Assembly (NCBI GenBank): GCA_041396845.1
Contig: JAWKXU010000001.1
Span: forward strand, 62,001-126,000
Direction of reading: 5' to 3'
Origin: JAWKXU01 sp020446465
Lineage (GTDB): Bacteria > Pseudomonadota > Alphaproteobacteria > Sphingomonadales > Sphingomonadaceae
DNA: 64,000 nt
Shown one piece after another: positions 60,244 through 64,000 of the stretch. The position numbers were made by a program, and so were the translations under genes. Numbering within the stretch: position 1 is the stretch's first letter; each line of letters starts with the position of its first letter. The notes beneath the pieces are model-generated. The model did not search any database, was not told the DNA's origin, and was given only the letters and a program-made list of their open reading frames with translations.

Positions 60244-60582
60244 ATGAAATTCATCATTGCCATAATCAAACCATTCAAGCTCGATGAGGTGCGCGAAGCA
60301 CTCAGCGCCATCGGCGTTGCGGGCATGACCGTGTCCGAAGTCAAAGGCTTCGGACGCCAGAAAGGACAGACTGAAATATACCGCGGGGCGGAGTATTCGA
60401 CGAATATGCTCCCCAAGGTGAAGGTCGAGATAGCGGCATCCGACGCGGTCGCGCCGCAAGTCGTCGAAACCATCCAGCAAGTGGCCAGCACGGACTCCAT
60501 CGGGGACGGAAAGATCTTCGTGCTCGATCTCGCGTCCGTCACGCGCATCCGAACCGGAGAAACCGGGGACACCGCGCTGTGA
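60244..60582 (+). CDS. glnK: PII nitrogen regulatory protein
   Basis: A 112-residue trimeric signal protein that reports nitrogen and energy status and, in GlnK form, blocks the ammonium channel. The T-loop uridylylation tyrosine is residue 51 (R-G-A-E-Y). GDGKIFVLDLASVTRIRTGE near the C-terminus is the B-loop/C-loop signature. Its position ahead of amtB and the sigma-54 promoter point to GlnK rather than GlnB. The T-loop after Tyr51 reads S-T-N-M, differing from the common V-V-D-F. Confidence 0.95.
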   Translation: MKFIIAIIKPFKLDEVREALSAIGVAGMTVSEVKGFGRQKGQTEIYRGAEYSTNMLPKVKVEIAASDAVAPQVVETIQQVASTDSIGDGKIFVLDLASVTRIRTGETGDTAL

Positions 60583-60626
60583 GCTGCGCGCCAATGCCAG
60601 ACCTTGGCGACAAGAGGGGTAACACC

Positions 60627-62015
60627 ATGATTCGCAAACTTCTCTGCGGCGCGGGCGCTTTGGGCGCTTCGATGTTCGCCGCGACATCCGCTTGGGCGCA
60701 GGAGGTGGCCGAGGCCGCCACTGACGCCGCCACGACTGCCGCTGATGCGGCGGCAACCGCTGTTGCACCCGTTGCAGAAGCGGCTGCTGCCGTTCCCAAT
60801 CCGGGCAACAACGCCTGGATGATGACATCCACCGTGCTGGTGCTGTTGATGATCCTTCCGGGCCTTGCCCTGTTCTATGGCGGTCTGACCCGTTCCAGGA
60901 ACATGCTTTCCATGATGACCCAGATTGGCGCCACGGCTGCTCTGGCCATGGTGATCTGGGTGATCTGGGGTTATTCGACCGCGTTCGGCCCTGAAGGCAA
61001 TGCTTTCTATAGCTGGGGGAACCTGTTCCTTGGTGCCACCACGCCGGACAGCACGGCTGCGACCTTCTCTGACGAAGTGATCAGCGAATATGTCTTCATC
61101 AGCTTCCAGATGACTTTTGCCGCGATTACCGCTGCCCTCATTCTGGGTGCAACGGCAGAGCGCATGAAGTTTTCCGCGCTGATGGTGTTTTTGCCGATCT
61201 GGCTCACCATCGTCTATTTCCCGATCGCGCACATGGTCTGGGCGGGCGGCGGCCTGATCTTCGATTGGGGCGCGCTTGATTTCGCCGGCGGCACTGTCGT
61301 CCACATCAATGCGGGTATTTCGGGCCTCGTCCTCGCGTTTCTGCTGGGCAAGCGCAAAGGCTATCCGAGCGAACCCATGCCGCCGCACAGCCTGACGCTG
61401 ACCATGGTCGGCACGGGCCTGCTGTGGGTGGGCTGGTTCGGCTTCAACGCCGGTTCTGAACTGGAAGCCGACGGCACCGCTGGCCTTGCGATGATCAACA
61501 CCTTCGTTGCGACGGCTGCTGCGGCGCTGGCCTGGATGAGCGTTGAAAAGCTGGCCGGTCACAAGCCTTCTGCTCTGGGCTTCTGTTCAGGCGTCATCGC
61601 TGGCCTCGTCGCTGTCACGCCGGCGGCGGGCAACTCCGGGCCGATGGGCGCGCTGGTGCTCGGCATCGTGGCGTCGGTCATTGCCTACTTCGCGGTGGCC
61701 AAGCTCAAGCCTGCTCTGGGTTATGACGACTCGCTGGACGCTTTCGGCATCCACGGCATTGCGGGCATTGTCGGCGCGATTGGCACGGGCATTGTCTATT
61801 CCCCGGCGCTTGGCGGACCGGGCGGCGATGATTTCGTCATGGGTGCGCAAGTCTGGATCCAGATCAAGGCGGTTGTTGTTTCGATCGTCTGGGCCGGTGT
61901 CGGCACACTGATCGCTGGCTACATTGCCAAGATGCTGACCGGGCTGCGGGTTTCCCAGGAAGTCGAAGTCGAAGGTCTCGACATCGGCGAACATGGCGAA
62001 CGTGCCTACAACTGA
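60627..62015 (+). CDS. amtB: ammonium transporter AmtB
   Basis: A 462-residue channel. A signal-peptide-like N-terminus (ending S-A-W-A-Q) and an Ala-rich stretch precede about 11 membrane segments. Family blocks are FYGGLTRSRNMLSMM, the first pore histidine region FAGGTVVHINAG and the second IHGIAGIVGAIGTG. The C-terminal tail ends DIGEHGERAYN, which GlnK contacts. GAGGGGTAAC lies upstream of the ATG at 60627. A strong terminator follows. Confidence 0.96.
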   Translation: MIRKLLCGAGALGASMFAATSAWAQEVAEAATDAATTAADAAATAVAPVAEAAAAVPNPGNNAWMMTSTVLVLLMILPGLALFYGGLTRSRNMLSMMTQIGATAALAMVIWVIWGYSTAFGPEGNAFYSWGNLFLGATTPDSTAATFSDEVISEYVFISFQMTFAAITAALILGATAERMKFSALMVFLPIWLTIVYFPIAHMVWAGGGLIFDWGALDFAGGTVVHINAGISGLVLAFLLGKRKGYPSEPMPPHSLTLTMVGTGLLWVGWFGFNAGSELEADGTAGLAMINTFVATAAAALAWMSVEKLAGHKPSALGFCSGVIAGLVAVTPAAGNSGPMGALVLGIVASVIAYFAVAKLKPALGYDDSLDAFGIHGIAGIVGAIGTGIVYSPALGGPGGDDFVMGAQVWIQIKAVVVSIVWAGVGTLIAGYIAKMLTGLRVSQEVEVEGLDIGEHGERAYN

Positions 62016-62097
62016 TATCAGCTTGGCGGGGTTGGGTTTCCTCCTCTCCTCCCCCGATCCCGCCTCCCTGCGTTCCTCCTGCGAACGTAACCTCAAG

Positions 62098-62129
62098 GGC
62101 CGGAGTCAAGCGCTCCGGCCCCTTTTTTT
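62098..62129 (+). terminator. intrinsic terminator of glnK-amtB
   Basis: GGGCCGGAG (62098-62106) and CTCCGGCCC (62113-62121) pair perfectly; a T-run follows (62123-62129). It separates the operon from the convergent SARP-like gene. Confidence 0.92.
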
Positions 62130-62166
62130 GGGCGATCTGCGCGGGGAGGAAGGTCTGCCGTTTTCT

Positions 62167-63933
62167 TCAGGCCCTTGTGACCTGGTCCAGCCCCTGACGC
62201 AAAACGGCAAGATGCGCCGGGTTGGTAAAGGGCATTAGCGTCAGGGCATGATCGACCACGCCACGGCGGACAAGTGCGGGGTGGCGCGCCATACGCCTTG
62301 CGGCAGCGGCATGCCCTTTTGCTATATGACAGCTCAGGGCAACCAGCGCGGGCAAGGCGTGCCGCGACTGGAGCGCGAGCGCGTTGCCCGCGTGACGCAA
62401 GGCTTCATCATGTTCTCCGCTGACAAGGCAGGTGACAGCAAGCTGGGCATTGGTCCATGCCTGTTCCGGGTCAAATGGCGAGATGGCCTCTGCCGTGCGT
62501 AACATCTGCATCGCACGCGGCAAATTCCCGTCAAGCAGGGCCAGTACACCGAGATTCGCATAGGCCGGCGCGCTTGCCGGGTTCGCGACCAGCGCCCTTT
62601 CCAGCAAGTGCATGGCGGCAGGAAAGTTGCCGCTCCAGCGTTCGACAACGCCCAGAATAACCAACGGCCGAGCATCGCCCGGAAAGTTCGCCATCGCCTT
62701 CTCGCCAATCTGGCGGACAGCTTGCAGCGAAAGTTGCGACGCCCCCCACCAGAACCGGCGCAGCGCGATCTGGGCGCGGAACAAGGCATCTTCCGGCAAG
62801 TCCGGGGCGGATATCGCTTCTTGCTGGATCTGTTCGGTGAGCGCCATCTCGGTGGTGGTAAAGGTCCGGCGCAAGGCGGCCCGCTGCACCGTGCGAATAC
62901 GGGCCATGCGCTCCACCCCATCTTGCGCAGCCTCGACAGGTTCCGCCCTGCGCCGCATTTCGCCCAGAATGGCGCCCTCTATGCTGTTGGCCAACCGGCC
63001 CACCCGCAGTTGCAGCTCACTGTGCTGGAGCTTGGGCGGCAGCGGCGCAGTATCGCTCCAGACCAGTATCCCTGTTCCACGGTCGATACAGTTGACGGCA
63101 ACCAGCGGCGCATCGCCCAGCGACATGATATCCAGCCCGATCTGGAAGTCTGCCTGGTCCTGGGCACTTGCATCGGTCGGGGAGCCGGAAACATCGGGCT
63201 GGAGGGCAAGAACATCGACAGTGCCCATCCGTGAAAGAACTTGCCCCAGTTGCTGCGTGACAAGCCCTCGCAACAGCGCACTGTCCTCCCCCCCTGCCAT
63301 AAAGGCATTTGCCGGAAGGAGAATGATCCGTGGCCGCGCGTCATGCCACGCCTGCTGCCCTTCGACTTGCCCGCTTGCACCATTGGCGGCGTTGCCTGCG
63401 GCCCTTTCCCCAACAGTGCCGCCAGCTTTTGGACGAGCGCTCTTGTCGTCGGGTTCATCGTCATCGAGAAGCCCGACAAGCTCCTGGAACTCGGCGGCAA
63501 TCTGGCTGCGCGCATCGCGCAACCATTCCTCGAAGTCTTCCTCGCCAGCGATATCCAGCCCTTCGAGGAATTCTTCACCGGGCGGCATTTCACTGCCGGT
63601 TCCGTTGCGGGTATCTATCCATATCCGCTCCAGATCGAGCCGGACAGCGCGATGGTCGGCAATAAGCGGGACACAGGGCAAGTCCTTACGCATGTTGGAA
63701 AGTTCGCGCCGCAGGCTGTTCTGCGCCTGCTTGGTATCACGAGAGCCCCACAGTTTCTGTTGCAGCCATGCGCGGGAACGGATGCCATCGCTGGCAAGTG
63801 CAAGCAGGCCGAGCACGGCAATGGCCTTTTTCGAGGTCATTTCGACCCGCGCGCCACCTTCATCCATAAGCCGCGGATGGCCCATGAGATAGAGTCGTGG
63901 ACGTTGGCCGGAATCTGACTCGGAAGTTACCAT
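62167..63933 (-). CDS. SARP-like winged-helix regulator with TPR region
   Basis: A 588-residue protein. Residues ~12-95 resemble the DNA-binding domain of SARP/BTAD regulators: RLYLMGHPRLMDEGGARVEM, then KAIAVLGLLALASDGIRSRAWL and QNSLRRELSNMRKDL. A middle region (about 200-300) with ALLRGLVTQQLGQVLSRMG resembles the TolB-like domain in related regulators. The C-terminal third holds TPR-like helices (LERALVANPASAPAYANLGV and others). Targets are unknown; the next gene lies outside the window. GGGGGGC precedes the ATG. Confidence 0.78.
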   Translation of the reverse strand: MVTSESDSGQRPRLYLMGHPRLMDEGGARVEMTSKKAIAVLGLLALASDGIRSRAWLQQKLWGSRDTKQAQNSLRRELSNMRKDLPCVPLIADHRAVRLDLERIWIDTRNGTGSEMPPGEEFLEGLDIAGEEDFEEWLRDARSQIAAEFQELVGLLDDDEPDDKSARPKAGGTVGERAAGNAANGASGQVEGQQAWHDARPRIILLPANAFMAGGEDSALLRGLVTQQLGQVLSRMGTVDVLALQPDVSGSPTDASAQDQADFQIGLDIMSLGDAPLVAVNCIDRGTGILVWSDTAPLPPKLQHSELQLRVGRLANSIEGAILGEMRRRAEPVEAAQDGVERMARIRTVQRAALRRTFTTTEMALTEQIQQEAISAPDLPEDALFRAQIALRRFWWGASQLSLQAVRQIGEKAMANFPGDARPLVILGVVERWSGNFPAAMHLLERALVANPASAPAYANLGVLALLDGNLPRAMQMLRTAEAISPFDPEQAWTNAQLAVTCLVSGEHDEALRHAGNALALQSRHALPALVALSCHIAKGHAAAARRMARHPALVRRGVVDHALTLMPFTNPAHLAVLRQGLDQVTRA

Positions 63934-64000
63934 GCAAAGCCCCCCTGAACTTGTATCAATGCGTCAAATCTCTCGCGAATCCGGGCATCTGCACCGATGC

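Noticed and set aside
60228..61562. Long minus-strand frame opposite glnK and amtB
   Set aside because: It spans two well-supported genes and the sigma-54 operon; low-complexity His/Gly/Arg content marks it as a shadow.
62612..63892. Open frame of 426 codons on the plus strand opposite the SARP-like regulator
   Set aside because: Ser- and Arg-rich shadow with no recognisable motif; the minus-strand frame has DNA-binding and TPR features.

Overview
The window is GC-rich alphaproteobacterial chromosome, most like a sphingomonad (Sphingomonadales, Novosphingobium-like). Support comes from a MipZ-type ParA ATPase, a PgmG-type phosphohexomutase, a TonB/ExbB/ExbD/ExbD operon, a large TonB-dependent receptor, a CsgG/HfaB-type protein, petABC cytochrome bc1 genes, and several GTG/TTG starts. 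The genus is inferred, not shown.

Layout. 1-3.9 kb: gpmA-purE-purK operon, tRNA-Thr, and a GNAT/epimerase pair. 4-11 kb: pepN-pgeF, petABC with a clear terminator, apt. 11-19 kb: an antiporter and OmpA-like lipoprotein pair, then an envelope group (phosphatase lipoprotein, TonB-dependent receptor, secreted PHP-type hydrolase). 19-32 kb: a molybdenum-flavoured block with a MocA-like cytidylyltransferase, a MoaD-like protein, a three-subunit molybdenum hydroxylase and modABC behind a candidate Mo-box. These enclose an aldehyde dehydrogenase, an esterase, purU, an enoyl-CoA hydratase and a malonyl-CoA-synthetase-like ligase. 32-33.6 kb: a three-gene operon of a bufferin-like DUF2282 peptide, an ECF sigma factor and an NrsF anti-sigma, preceded by a GTAACC-N16-CGAA promoter and lacking the usual bufB/bufC genes. 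34-45.4 kb: CsgG-like protein, panC, mipZ, a J-domain protein, pgmG, DUF2059, the TonB motor operon, hom. 45.4-56 kb: glpX, prs, hisN, rpmI-rplT, an AraC regulator, pheST (pheS with a 4 x 36-bp in-frame tandem repeat) and prfC. 56-60 kb: an MFS transporter, an endonuclease-family hydrolase, and an AT-richer HEPN-like gene whose 3' end is split by an IS3-family element with a 4-bp target duplication. 60-64 kb: glnK-amtB behind a sigma-54 promoter, and a SARP-like TPR regulator.

Most genes are housekeeping. The most unusual signals are the reduced bufferin operon, a dispersed two-hairpin repeat locked at a fixed distance from the stop codons of neighbouring genes, the pheS repeat, and the reconstructable IS insertion. 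All statements come from reading the sequence; no database search was run.
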